The notes below the pieces were generated by a model. It saw only the letters and a list, made by a program, of their open reading frames with translations, made no database searches and was not told the DNA's origin. From Thermothielavioides terrestris NRRL 8126 (taxonomy: Eukaryota > Ascomycota > Sordariomycetes > Sordariales > Chaetomiaceae), in contig NC_016459.1 in NCBI RefSeq assembly GCF_000226115.1, forward strand, positions 4,098,501-4,162,500: 64,000 nucleotides of DNA, given 5' to 3'. Of the stretch, positions 22,635-33,111 are shown piece after piece (position 1 is the first letter of the stretch; each line of letters opens with the position of its first letter). Made by a program: the position numbers and the translations under genes.

Positions 22635-22643
22635 GCCCGAAAG

Positions 22644-23361
22644 GGAACCGCAACCTCCCCTTGCCTTGCCAGGCCATTGTGATCCCTTCATCCATCTGAT
22701 AAGGCGGAGGCCCAGACCCAGACAAGCGATGTAGCCGGTCTTCATCGTGTAATGACTCGGGAAACCCCTGCTGGCAGGGTTTAAAACGTTCTGATCCCTG
22801 CGCCAATGGAGACCTATCAGAGCATGTCGAACACCCTTCCGCTCTGGACGACATGAGCAGGTTGCTACTTGTCTATTTCGTATCTTGGCTACAGTACAGT
22901 ACATACAAAGGTAGCTGATTTCCTCAGTACCCGTGTAGGCAGGGTAAGGATTTCACAGCAATGCAAAGGACTGCGTTTCCTCAGAAACAAAAAAACAAAG
23001 AAACCCCCAGGCTGTGGCTAGAACGTCACAGCTACTAGAACTCCCGTTTTTTGCCCCAGGACTGGCCCGCGCCGGAAAAGCTGAAAAGCCACAAAGGAGT
23101 CGATTAGCACAGGACAGCCTCCATTCTCTCGCGCCCGCCAACCCCCTCCTGTGGTAGTTCAGGCGCCTCGCAGAGCCCTGCTGTTGAAGCAAACAAAGCA
23201 TATTGTTCTCAGCACAAGCGCACAGCGAGACATCATCAGGACGGTATATTAAACCGACGATGTGACCTTCTCGTCCTTTTCCCGCTCCCCAACCAAGCCA
23301 GCCCCCGAGCTCGGATACACCCAATTAGCCACACCAGCCACACCTGAAGTATTCACTCACC
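22644..23361. other. Promoter region of the SKP1-like gene
   Basis: No coding sequence. A TATA-like GTATATTAAA lies at ~23242-23251, about 115 bases before the ATG, followed by a C-rich leader (CACACCAGCCACACC) just upstream of the start. Confidence 0.45.
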
Positions 23362-23913
23362 ATGGCCCCAATTCAGATCCTGAAACTTCAAAACACCTTC
23401 AAGCCTGGAGGCAAGGTGTTTGAGGTGGAACGCGCGGCAGCTGAGCATTCCGGCCTTGTCCAGATGCTGCTCCAAGACTTCGACGACAGCGACCTGGAAG
23501 CGATCATTCCCATCTCGGTCGACGTCAGCGACAAGGGCCTGGCCAAGGTCTTCGAGTGGATGACCCACTCGAAGGACCTTCCCAAGACCACCGACGACGG
23601 CTCCGTGCGCGGCCCGGACGACAGCGCGGTCAACTGGAAGCCTCTGACCTTCTCAGACTGGGATAAGAAGTTCTTTGACGCGCTCGACTCGGAAGCTCTC
23701 TATGAGATCCTGATCGCCGCCAACTACCTCGATATCAAGCCGCTGTATGAGCTGGGCTGCCAGTTCGTCGCCAACATGATCCGCGGCAAGACCACCGAGC
23801 AGATCCGTGAGATTCTCAACATCACGAGCGACTTCAACCCGGAAGAGGAGTTGCGCATTCGCGAACAGAAGGCGTTGGTTAAGGACGAGTCAGAGACGGC
23901 CGAGAAGAACTAA
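23362..23913 (+). CDS. Divergent SKP1-family protein (BTB/POZ fold)
   Basis: An intronless 183-residue gene. The N-terminus has a BTB/POZ-like SKP1 fold (VFEVERAAAEHSGLVQMLL, PISVDVSDKGLAKVFEWMTHS). The middle carries the SKP1 dimerisation-like block (WDKKFFDALDSEALYEILIAANYLDIKPLYELGCQFVANMIRGKT spread over residues ~95-145), then TTEQIREILNI and FNPEEE. Family knowledge: SKP1 bridges F-box proteins to cullin 1 in SCF ubiquitin ligases and can also join kinetochore and V-ATPase assembly complexes. Canonical SKP1 ends in a conserved NEWAEDR-like tail that helps hold the F-box; this protein lacks it and ends in a Lys/Glu-rich tail instead. The missing introns also mark it as a paralogue, possibly a retrocopy. 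Its partners are unknown. Confidence 0.82.
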   Translation: MAPIQILKLQNTFKPGGKVFEVERAAAEHSGLVQMLLQDFDDSDLEAIIPISVDVSDKGLAKVFEWMTHSKDLPKTTDDGSVRGPDDSAVNWKPLTFSDWDKKFFDALDSEALYEILIAANYLDIKPLYELGCQFVANMIRGKTTEQIREILNITSDFNPEEELRIREQKALVKDESETAEKN

Positions 23914-23945
23914 GTTGTGTAGTGGGTAGCTCCTCGCTTAGGCGA

Positions 23946-23972
23946 TTTTTTTTTTTTTTTTTTTTTTTTTTT
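23946..23972 (+). repeat. 27-base poly(T) tract followed by A-rich stretch
   Basis: Twenty-seven consecutive T lie 33 bases after the SKP1-like stop, followed by GGCC and an A-rich run, forming a potential T/A hairpin. Could be simple-sequence expansion or a retrocopy scar. Confidence 0.85.
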
Positions 23973-24392
23973 GGCCAAAAAGAAAAAAAAAAATCAAAAG
24001 GTAAACCACCTCAGGTAAGTCAAGCAATCTAAAGTACATTCTTTGAGCAATCCAATCAGGAAGAAATTGTCCTTTTACGTCCATATTCTTCTATGCATAT
24101 ACTCTCCCCATGTAGGTATGCTGTGAACAGCGGTCGCTCTATCACGACGGCTTCAAGTGAAGCTGGCCCATAAGTGTAATGCAGCGCTGATGCCTAATCA
24201 TCTCGAACTGCTTGAAATGCTTAGTTCAACGGATGAGCATCGTTTAAGGGCTGACCGCACACGTTTTGGGCCAGAGCAATGGCATGAGTGTCCAGTACTG
24301 AGACTTCCGCCCCGGGGGTGGGTCGAGGCCGGTGAGGTCACGGCAGCTCTCATTATCTCCACTGTCGACCCCGCTGCGCAACCTAAGCGAAT

Positions 24393-24480
24393 CCCCTTGT
24401 GGTGTAGTTGGCTATCACGTTCGGCTGTAAATGCGTTTATTGATACCGAAAGGTCACCGGCTCGATTCCGGTCGAGGGGA
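24393..24480 (+). tRNA. tRNA-Tyr (GUA) with 14-nt intron
   Basis: A full cloverleaf can be drawn. The acceptor stem pairs CCCCTTG with CGAGGGG, including the C1-G72 pair that marks eukaryotic tRNA-Tyr, with discriminator A. The D arm is GTGT...ATCAC. The anticodon stem pairs TTCGG with CCGAA. The loop is CT-GTA-A, then intron 24431-24444, then A. The T arm is ACCGG/CCGGT. The intron sits after position 37, as in nuclear tRNAs, and eukaryotic tRNA-Tyr genes normally carry introns. A CTTTTT run follows (~24484) as a Pol III terminator. The T loop reads CTCGATT, with C in place of the usual T54, so slight decay is possible. Confidence 0.8.
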
Positions 24481-24726
24481 CTCTCTTTTTCAGTTATTTT
24501 TTGCTTGATTGTTTTTGCCACTTCCTTCCTTGCCCTGAAAATGGTGCAGGTTTCAGCACTGCTTGGTCGTCGCAAAGTCTGCCTGGGAATGGATGACCCG
24601 CAATGGCGGGGTTCTCAACCTCAGCTGCAGCCCTGGCCATCCCGCTGGAATCTCGCCGACATTACAAATCGTATTCCCCAAATACCAGGCATGGAACGCT
24701 AATCTATCAAAGGTATCTCCTGTCTC

Positions 24727-26696
24727 TCAAACACCTCGCTTCTCCTTCGCCTCGTCGTACACCGAAGGCCGGGACCACTTGGAGCCGGCGCGGATCCGCT
24801 TCCCGTAGACGAAAAAGACGTACGGAACGGGAATCAAGAGCGTGGCAAAGGCCGCGGGAATCGACGACCCCGGGCCAACGCCGAGATTGTGGAACATCGG
24901 CCCAACCACCAGGGGGAAGGCGCATGCGAAGCACGACCTCAAGAAGGTGTTGGCGGCCACGGCCGAGGCAGCATACTTGGTGAAGGTGTCCACGAGGTAG
25001 TTCAGGGCGGCCTGGAAGATGGTGAAGAAGCCCGTGCCGAGCATCACCAGGCCGATGCACGGAGCGATCCAGTGGATGTCCGGTCTGGCAGTCCAGCCGG
25101 TGAGGAACTGGCCGCCCGCAAACAGCACCGACCCGAGCATCATGGGCGGCAGGCGGCGCTCGGGAACAGCCCTGTTCCCGGCCGCGTGGTACGCCTTGTT
25201 GTAGAGCAGCTGGTTGTACACGTTCACCGAGCAGCCGAGGATGGCGCCGATCAGGATGCACAGGAAGGGCAGGGTGGCCACCAGCGGCGACCAGCCGCGG
25301 ACCTCGTTGAAGATGATGGGGATCGAGCCGAGCTGCATGTACAGGATGCCGTAGCAGAAGCTGGCGTACGTGGCCACGAGAAAGCAGATGGGCGTGCACA
25401 GCAGCTGGACGGGCCGCACGAGGAACTTCCGGGCGAGCTCGGCGACGCTGACGTCCCACTCCTCGAACTTGGCGTGCAGCGCCCAGTTGCCGCTCTGGAT
25501 GCGCAGCCGGCGGGCCTTGTAGACCAGCAGCTTCGGCGGGTACGACTCGTCGATGAAGATGACCCCCAGCGTGAGGAAGAAGAACTGCAGGATGCCGGCG
25601 AGGTACAAGGTCCAGCGCCAGCCCAGATCCGGCCGGACCACCACCGCAGCAGACACAATCGGGCCTTGGGCACAGTCAGCCAGTGCCGCGAAGGGGAAAA
25701 AAGGGGACAAAAAAAAAGAAGAGACAAAAAAAGGAAAAAAAGAAAACCAGGGCACCCACCTATCACCGGCCCGCCCACCACGGCCATCGCATAACCCGCC
25801 ATGGCAATGCCCCTCTGGGCCGGCCCAAACAAATCCCCCAGCACGCCGCCGGTATTCGTCACCGGGGCGCTCGCAAAAAACGCGCCCCAAAACCTGGTCA
25901 ACATGAGCGTCTGAAAATCCTTAGCCGTCGCGCTGCCAAAGCTAAAACACCCGGCCACGAACATGGGCGCGAACACAGCGACCCGCCGCCCGTACACCTC
26001 GCTGAGCGGCGCCCACAGCAGCGGGCCGATGCCGAACCCGACGAGAAACAGACTCGTACCGAGCACAGCGGTCTGCGAGCCGACGCCGAACTCGGCCGCG
26101 ATCTGCGCGGTGCCGGCCGAGTAGCACGACGAGGCCCAGGTGGCGGTCATGGTGACCAGGCCGTAGAGCAGGGTGGTGGCGACCTTCTTGCGGCGCGGCC
26201 AGTTGAGCGGGCGGTAGGGGTCGGCGGCGCCGTCGAAGTCGACGAGCACGTCGGCCGACGTGGGCACGTGCGAGAGCGGGTGCGTGAAGTGCGGCGGCGC
26301 GCCGGCGCCCGTCGGCCGCGAGCGCAGCCGCGAGAGCACGGCCGTCGAGCGCCGCGAGAGCGTGCGCGCCAGGTTGTTGGCGGAGCTGGTCGGGGCGGAG
26401 GAGGGGGTGGTGGTGGTGTCTTCTGCTGTGGGGGTTACGGAGGAGTCTGCGGCCGCGGCGCCGGCGGTGGGAGGTTCATCGGCGGCAGCGCGGGTGCGGG
26501 AGAGGGACTTGCGCATCTCGAGGCGCGTGGGCCGGTGACCATCGTACTCGCCTTCAGGGTCGAAGGCGTCGTCGGCGTCGTCATCGTCGTCGACATCAGT
26601 GGGGATGTCCTTTTCGTAAGCGAGGTCGGACGGTTCGCGATGGGACGAACCGTCCTCGGCCCGCTGCGGGTCCAAGGGCCGGTGTGAGTCTGCCAT
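24727..26696 (-). CDS. DHA1-type MFS drug/polyamine transporter
   Basis: Two exons, 26696-25760 and 25664-24727, joined by a 95-nt intron, 624 residues. The N-terminal ~150 residues are cytosolic and acidic/Ser-rich (a run of Asp around residue 35; RTLSRRSTAVLSRLRS). The conserved NWPRRKK entry precedes transmembrane segment 1. MFS motif A reads APLSEVYGRRV in loop 2-3; the motif C region (GYAMAVVGGPVIG) is split by the intron and joins to PIVSAAVV. About twelve hydrophobic spans follow in total. Family knowledge: the DHA1 branch (Flu1/Tpo1-like) exports drugs, polyamines or small metabolites by proton antiport at the plasma membrane. No neighbouring pathway gene hints at a substrate. The intron is pyrimidine-rich and ends CCCAAG, an unusual but acceptable acceptor context. 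Confidence 0.88.
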
Positions 26697-27950
26697 TCCG
26701 TGAGTGGCTCATGGCGAGAAGTCGTTGGGACCGTCTTGCACTACGGGTCGCGGGGCAGGCTAGATATATGAAGAATTGGGCTGCAGGGTGGAGAAAAATG
26801 CGTTCCATCTTCGCTGCAAGCTACGACGTCATTGCTCCTCGGCGAACATCGGAGACACGAAGGCGAGGACTGGCACCGCCTGACAGCGGCTTCACCGGCG
26901 CCGCAATCACCGCTGATGCGCTCAAAATCCTAAAACATAAGCTTGGCAAGATTTTTCGCCGGCCAATTAAGTGGACATCCGAGACGCTGCGCCAGCCAAT
27001 TAGGTGGGCTTCCGAAAACTCTGTGCCCTTGGTTCCTTATCGCGGCTCGGGGGTGAGACTGCCGAGCGCGAGCGGTGTGCCGGTGTGGGGCCGCACCGTG
27101 CCTCTCGAGCCGAAGCGGATCGGTGTCGCCAAGCCCGGTTCCTCCCCGCCGGTCCTCGGCGCTTGTCCGCTGTCTTGGCAGCAAGTGACGGTGTGCGGAT
27201 TACGGAATACACGATGCTGATCCCGCGTCGAGACCAAGTGGTTTCGTTGTGAAAGCGTCCAACAATTGCCACGAAGGTCTCTTGAAGCCGTGAACCTTAA
27301 TGGCTTGCTCTGTGTGGAATTTGCGGTCAACACGAACTCAGTTATCTCCTTTTTATTTCCGGATGAATCGGAGGAGCGCCGCGGCCGCTCTCCGCGAAGA
27401 ATTCTCGACATGCACGCACGCCTTTTCGCCCCCTCTGAGTGTGCTGATACCACCTCCGAGTCTCACTCGCCGATGGCTCATTACGCTGAGCGTTTTGGGC
27501 AACCCGCCAATGCGGAAACAGGAACCACAACACCAAGGCGAGTAGGCGGCACACTCCATACAACTGCAGCATTGTCGCCTTCGAGCTGAAGGAGGTGGGC
27601 CACCCAGCGGCACCGGGTTTAACCAACGGACACCGGTGGTGGTCATGCCGGCCATGGCTATCCATCGCCACGCCAGAGAGGCAAGGCGAAGGAGCAGAAA
27701 TTCGCTTTCGAATGACCGAGTCTTCCTGCCCCTGCGTGGTTAGCTGTGGTGTTTTTCGAACACTCGCATGGGTGCGGCCGAGGGGTCGCTGTCGGTGCTG
27801 CATCCCACAAATCTGACGGCGCCGGCAACCCAGGGCAGTATTCCAAACGCGCCGAGTGGGGCTTTTAGAGGGTCTTTGCAGTGTTACGGAGTACTAGGTA
27901 CGGTATTGTACGGATTACAGTACAGTACATCGCCCCTCCAGTTGCACTGA
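26697..27950. other. Intergenic region with a short direct repeat
   Basis: Bidirectional promoter space between the MFS and SET genes. Around 26958-27015 a ~26-base segment (CCGGCCAATTAAGTGGACATCC) recurs in diverged form (CCAGCCAATTAGGTGGGCTTCC) about 35 bases later; the CCAAT cores could be CCAAT-factor sites. No gene. Confidence 0.4.
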
Positions 27951-29459
27951 ATGGTTGCAGTGACATTTTCTGCTCCGACCCCGGGCCTCGACCTCCGGAC
28001 GGCACCGGCCGCCATGAAGCCTTCCGAGAGCAGCCGCTTCGCGGCGCTGCTCGCGTGGTCGGAGCAACACGGAGCACAGCTGCATCCGGCTTTGGAGGTC
28101 TACCATGACGACGTAACTAAATTTTCACTCCGCGTCCGGCCGTCGCTCGAAAATGGCCTCGAGCCGGGCTTCCGGGCTGTTGCGTGCCCCCTGTCTACCA
28201 CGCTGTCGTATCTCAATGCCCTGGTCGACGGCCCCGTCCGTCTCGCCTCCAGCCCTTCGGGACGTACCCCGGGAACACCGGCCTTTCCTGCCCAATTCAT
28301 GGAGTCGCTACCGCCTCACGTCATCGGCCGTTTCTTCCTGATCAAAGAGTACCTCAAGGGCAGGGACTCGTTCTGGGCGCCCTACATCGCGACCCTGCCG
28401 CAGCCCGAGCATGTCAGCGCCTGGGCCTTGCCGGCATTCTGGCCGGAAGAGGACATTGCCTACCTGGCTGGCACCAACGCCCACGTCGCCATCGCCGAGA
28501 TCCAGGCCAACGTCAAGTCGGAGTTCAAGCAGGCGCGGAAGGCCCTCAAGGCGGCCGGCTTCCCGGCCTGGCAGGACTACACGCAGATGCTGTACAAGTG
28601 GGCCTTCTGCATCTTCACCAGCCGCAGCTTCCGCCCGTCCCTGGTCCTCTCCGAGCCGGCCAAGCAGCAGATGGCCGAGCTCCTGCCGCCGGGCTGCCAG
28701 CTCGACGACTTCTCCATCTTGCAGCCCCTGTTCGACATCGCCAACCACTCCATGACCGCCCGCTACGCCTGGGACGTCGCCTCGGACCCGGCCAGCTGCC
28801 AGCTCGTCTGCCACGACGCCTACCAGCCCGGCGAGCAGGTCTACAACAACTACGGCCTCAAGACCAACAGCGAGCTGCTCCTCGCCTACGGCTTCATCCT
28901 CCCGCCCACCCCGGCCCTGCACAACGACTACGTCCACCTGCGCAAGCGCGACCAGCCGGAGGAGGACGGCGACCCCTCCACGCCCGGCGACTTCCTCATC
29001 TCCCTCCGCCCCGTCACGGACCCCAGCTCGCTGGCCGTCCACCCGCGCCTCGCCTCGCACAGCGCCGCCGCCCGGGCGCCAGCCAAAGCCACCACCGCGA
29101 TCTCCGCGCTGCCGCCCTTCGCGCACTGCGAGCCCGCGCTGGTCGACGACCTCGCCGCCGCGCTGGCCGCTGCGTCGGGGGAGAATCTGGCGCTGGAGCG
29201 GGAGGCGGCAGAAGAGGGACTGGTTGCGCGCGTGAAGGAGATGCTGGCGGGCAAGCTGTGGTTTGACTATCACCGGCTGAAGGCGGTGGAGGAGGGCGGG
29301 GATGGCGGTGAGTATGGGGATGGGGATGGGGATGGGGATGGGGAAGCGCTGCCGCCGCCGGGGAATCGGAATCAGCGCCTGGCGGTCGAGTACCGGCAGC
29401 GGTGTAAGAGCGTGTTGCATGCCGCGCTGGAGGCATTGATGGGGGAGGGTGAGAGATAG
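27951..29459 (+). CDS. SET-domain lysine methyltransferase (RuBisCO-LSMT/SETD3-like)
   Basis: A single-exon 502-residue frame. Features of the LSMT-like SET family: an opening FAALLAWSEQHGAQL helix, a split SET domain with PLFDIANHS (NHS motif, cofactor site) near residue 265, EQVYNNYGLKTNSELLLAYGF near 295-315 (the YNNYG tyrosine contributes to catalysis), and a C-terminal helical substrate-binding lobe (YHRLKAVEEGG to LALEYRQRC-like). A (GGGGAT)n repeat encodes a short Gly-Asp run near residue 450. Family knowledge: fungal relatives methylate ribosomal proteins or elongation factors, so a cytosolic, translation-related target is likely but not proven. The start could be Met1 (27951) or Met22 (28014, MKPSES); the second fits family N-termini better. 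Confidence 0.82.
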   Translation: MVAVTFSAPTPGLDLRTAPAAMKPSESSRFAALLAWSEQHGAQLHPALEVYHDDVTKFSLRVRPSLENGLEPGFRAVACPLSTTLSYLNALVDGPVRLASSPSGRTPGTPAFPAQFMESLPPHVIGRFFLIKEYLKGRDSFWAPYIATLPQPEHVSAWALPAFWPEEDIAYLAGTNAHVAIAEIQANVKSEFKQARKALKAAGFPAWQDYTQMLYKWAFCIFTSRSFRPSLVLSEPAKQQMAELLPPGCQLDDFSILQPLFDIANHSMTARYAWDVASDPASCQLVCHDAYQPGEQVYNNYGLKTNSELLLAYGFILPPTPALHNDYVHLRKRDQPEEDGDPSTPGDFLISLRPVTDPSSLAVHPRLASHSAAARAPAKATTAISALPPFAHCEPALVDDLAAALAAASGENLALEREAAEEGLVARVKEMLAGKLWFDYHRLKAVEEGGDGGEYGDGDGDGDGEALPPPGNRNQRLAVEYRQRCKSVLHAALEALMGEGER

Positions 29460-30527
29460 GGAGGTCAGTGGGCCGGGCCAGCGCGTATGCTTGGGATGCA
29501 GACAGCAGAAGCTGGGCTGGGTTTTTGGGGTTGCAAACCCACTTTATTCCGCAGTTCTGGCCTGTCACGTCTCGCGGCAGGCGACGGACGAAGTCGGCTT
29601 GTGCAAGTACCACGGCGGTGATAACAGCATCACTGCGCCTTGGGGCGCTCCCTGTTCCGCATTCCCTTGGCTGCGAGATACGATTCGGAGCATTCGCCCC
29701 GTGTCTTCATCCACAGAGAGATGTGCACTTCGTCGAAGCCACGAAATAGACCAATCGTGCGAAGGAAGCCGGTGCGGGGATGCAGGAAAGGGTCAGCAGG
29801 GTGCTCGTTAGGCGACGGCGGGTTAATTCTGGCCATCTGATTTCTGGTGTCCTTTCTTTTACAGCCGTTGAAGGACATCGACCTTTTGATATGTCCACCA
29901 CCAACCTCATCAACCGACCTGCATAAGAGAGGTCTCTCGGCACTCGGACCAGCCAGGAGCCGCGGCAGCCTCTTTCAAATAAGCATGACCTGTCGTTGCT
30001 CGGTTTCCGGGACCGGGTCGGTCCCGAGTTGTCGGCTCCGGGCGCTGGTTGGATGCAGAAACCACATCTGCTGTATGCCGATTATGTGCCCGGCTAATCA
30101 ATGATCGCAGGAGCCGGGTCGTTGGTACTATCCTGCAAACAAGCCCGGTTCATCAAAGGGGCCGAGTCTTTGTCTTCCCCGCAAATTGGCCCCCGGACAG
30201 CCTGCTTTGGTCTCCCAATGTCGCACAAGCAGACCTCATCATTACCGGATAGGCACGGTAGCATCTTCGAGCTGTGCCGGTAATATGACATTGCATCGGG
30301 GTCGCCACCTGTCCGCCGCCGCCGGACACCTGGGGACGTCCGCCGGAAGGCTTCATTATACCATCCGGCGAAGACATATTTGCAAGCCACTCCCTGCCTC
30401 CGGACTGGGAACCCAATCCACTCATCAACCAACCCACCCAAGCACCCATCAACCCACAACCAACACTCCCCCTGACCAGATCCAATCCACCTACCTACTT
30501 ACCCCGTCAGCACCAACGCACCCCGCC
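29460..30527. other. Intergenic region and UGT 5' leader
   Basis: No gene. The last ~110 bases carry short ACCAACC/ACCCACC repeats, a C/A-rich leader typical of fungal transcripts. Confidence 0.45.
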
Positions 30528-32006
30528 ATGTCCACCCCCACCGGCACCCCCTCCGCCCCCCTCCCCTTGATCCTCATCCTCTGCACCTCGTCCACAGCAC
30601 CAGGCCACGTCCTCCCGCTCTGCGCCATCGCACGCCACCTCGTCGCGCGGGGGTACGCCGTGACCTTCGTGGGGGGCGCGCACCACCGGGCGCTGATCGA
30701 GGCGGCCGGCGCGACCTTCTTCCCCGTCGACGGGTCGCTGACGCCCGAGCACGGCCCGCTGCTGCCGCGCTGGGCGGCCGCGCGCGCGCGCATCCCCGAG
30801 GGCTGGCCGCGCATGGCGCACGACTTCGCCACCTTCTTCGTCGGCCAGATCGAGGGCCAGGTGCGCAGCACGCAGGCCGCGCTGGAGGCTGTGCGCCGGC
30901 AGGCGCGGCCTGCTGGCAGGGAGGTGCTGGTTGTCTGCGAGACTATGTGGTTTGGGTATTTGCCGTGGAAGTGGGGGAAGAAGGACAGGCCGGAGGGGTG
31001 GGCGGAAGGGGAAAGCATGCCCAGGAGTCTGGGCGTGAACGTGACGCCGCTGATGCTGGATGGGGTAGGGATGCCGCCGTTTCCGCTCGGGCTGACGCCC
31101 GTGGGTGACGGGGGTGGTGGGGGGCCGCTGGCGGCGGCGGCGGTCAGGGAGCGGGACGCGCTGCTGAGGGAATGGCTGTACAAGTACGTCGCGAAGGAGG
31201 CGTACGATGCGTTCAGGGAGAAGATGAAGGCGTGCGGCGGGACCGAGGTGCCGGACGAGTGGATGGTCAACCTGAGCGTGACGGCGCACGACACCACACT
31301 GCAGCTGTGCCATCCGCTGCTGGAGTACCCGCGCGCGGACCTGCCGGAGCACGTCAAGTTTGCGGGCTGCCTGCCGCCCAGCAAGACGGTGCCGCCGGGG
31401 TTCGTGTTTCCGGCCTGGTGGGAGCGGGACGTGGTGGGCAATGCGCGGCTGGCCGCGGACGATCCGGCCAGGCGCAGCGTCGTGGTCGTCTCGCAGGGCA
31501 CGCTGGTGAGGGACTACAGCATGCTGCTGGCGCCGACGATCAGGGCGCTGGCTGGCAGGAAGGACGTGCTGCTCATCGCGCTGCTGGGGAGGCAGGGCGC
31601 TGAGGTCCCGCCGGGGATTCTGCCGTCGCCCGAGGAGAGCGTCGATGTCGGAAACGTCCGCATCGCCGACTTCATCCCGTACGACTCGGTGCTTACATAC
31701 GCCGATGTCATGGTCTTCAATGCTGGCTACGGCGGGTTTATGCACTGTGTCGTCAACGGCGTGCCCGTTGTGGCGGCAGGCATCACCGAGGACAAGGCCG
31801 AGGTCTCTGCGCGCGTGGAGTGGACCGGGGTCGGCATCAACCTCCGCACCGGACGACCGTCCATTTCCGCTGTGGCCGCTGCTGTTGATGAGATCCTGCG
31901 AAACGACAAGTACCGGGCCCGGGCCAGGGAACTGGCAGTCGAGGTGGCCAAGGGGAATCCCCTGGAGGTGGTCGAGAGGGAGCTGCGTGCGCTCACTCAG
32001 GGGTAG
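30528..32006 (+). CDS. UDP-glycosyltransferase family 1 (GT1)
   Basis: A single exon of 492 residues from the ATG at 30528; the frame is open further upstream, but that part is leader-like. The N-terminal domain begins ILILCTSSTAPGHVLPLCAIARHL, with His of APGHVLP at the position of the GT1 catalytic base. The C-terminal nucleotide-sugar site reads DFIPYDSVLTYADVMVFNAGYGG followed by GVPVVAAGITEDKAEVSARVEWTGVGINL, the shape of the bacterial/fungal MGT-type UGT signature rather than the plant PSPG box. Family knowledge: such fungal enzymes glucosylate lipids, sterols, phenolics or sophorolipid precursors. No signal peptide is clear. It lies tail-to-tail with the polysaccharide deacetylase, 245 bases away; a functional link is not implied. 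Confidence 0.86.
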   Translation: MSTPTGTPSAPLPLILILCTSSTAPGHVLPLCAIARHLVARGYAVTFVGGAHHRALIEAAGATFFPVDGSLTPEHGPLLPRWAAARARIPEGWPRMAHDFATFFVGQIEGQVRSTQAALEAVRRQARPAGREVLVVCETMWFGYLPWKWGKKDRPEGWAEGESMPRSLGVNVTPLMLDGVGMPPFPLGLTPVGDGGGGGPLAAAAVRERDALLREWLYKYVAKEAYDAFREKMKACGGTEVPDEWMVNLSVTAHDTTLQLCHPLLEYPRADLPEHVKFAGCLPPSKTVPPGFVFPAWWERDVVGNARLAADDPARRSVVVVSQGTLVRDYSMLLAPTIRALAGRKDVLLIALLGRQGAEVPPGILPSPEESVDVGNVRIADFIPYDSVLTYADVMVFNAGYGGFMHCVVNGVPVVAAGITEDKAEVSARVEWTGVGINLRTGRPSISAVAAAVDEILRNDKYRARARELAVEVAKGNPLEVVERELRALTQG

Positions 32007-32251
32007 GGTGGTTTGTCGAAGTCCCCGGAATGGACGGGTGAACAAAGCAGAAGACGTGGGATGTGATACGAGTATTCAGGAAATCTCGCGGACCGCAGCC
32101 ATGTCACCGCAGAATATATTCCAGGTCGATGAATGTACAGATATGCAATGTGCAGGAGACATATGTACAGCGAAGCCAGAACGCTCTATACGCGTCCCTG
32201 GCAAGCAGAAGTGGTTTCGCCGAGCCACATGAACTGTGATGCACCCGTGCT

Positions 32252-33111
32252 TCACGAGCAAGTGGTCTGGCCATTGGGCGTGAAGTTTCCCGGTTGGTAC
32301 ATGCCACCAGCGTCGCCGAGGCACTCGGCTAACGGCGTTGTCAGCACCTTCTCTCTCCCTCGATATCAGTGGTCGTCAGTCAGTATCAACTTACCAACAG
32401 TGACCAGCTTTAGGTTGTTCTGCTTGGCCCAGTTGATCAGCCAGGGCGTGAGCTCGTGGACGGTCGTGTTGTAGACCTCGTGCATGAGCGGGATGTGGCC
32501 GTTGCCGCCGGGCCCCGCCTGGGTGAACAGGGCCTCGCTCTGGGCCGGCGTGTTATGGTTCCAGTCGCCCGTGTCGATGTCGTCGGTGATGACCTTGTAG
32601 CCCATCGCCTTCAGCGTCGGCAGCACCGCGCCGCTCGTGTCGAGGTACGGCGGCCGCATGTACGCCGGCTTCTTGCCGATCAGGTTGACGAGCGCGTCCT
32701 CGACCTTGGTCATCTCGGTGCGGATCTGCGACTCGCTCAGCTGGCCCAGGTAGGGGTGCGTCCTGCGCTTGCGGGGTGAGCGGGGCGTGCTTTGCTAAGG
32801 GGGTCCCCTGAGATTGGAATGCCTCACCATGTGTGCGACGCGATCTGGTGGCCCGAGGCATACGCCTTCTTGACGGCCGCGGCTTGGTTGTAGATGCACC
32901 CGTAGAGCGTGCCGGTCCAGAAGAAGGTGCCCTTGGCGCCGGCCTGGTCGAGGATGTCCACCAGCTGCGACGTGTACTGGTACGGGCCGTCGTCGTACGC
33001 GAGCGCCAGCATCCCCGGGTTGCTGCACTTCTGGATGACCACTCCGGGTGTCGCGGCGGCCGCCGCGCCAGAAGCCAGCAACAGGCCGGCAAGGACAGTT
33101 TCCGCGAGCAT
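32252..33111 (-). CDS. Secreted polysaccharide (chitin) deacetylase, CE4
   Basis: Three exons, 33111-32828, 32762-32395 and 32328-32252 (introns 65 and 66 nt), 242 residues. A signal peptide (MLAETVLAGLLLASGAAAAA) precedes a compact NodB domain with all five CE4 motifs: AYDDGP (metal Asp and base Asp), SHTWTHP (metal His pair; created by intron 1 removal), RPPY, DIDTGDW and LMHEVYN. Exon 3 adds ECLGD and a short Cys-containing tail. Family knowledge: fungal CE4 enzymes deacetylate chitin or chitin oligomers with a divalent metal, in wall remodelling or shielding of the wall. No CBM18 or other chitin-binding module and no GPI signal is visible, so a soluble secreted enzyme is expected. Start chosen at the ATG giving a clean signal peptide. 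Confidence 0.9.
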
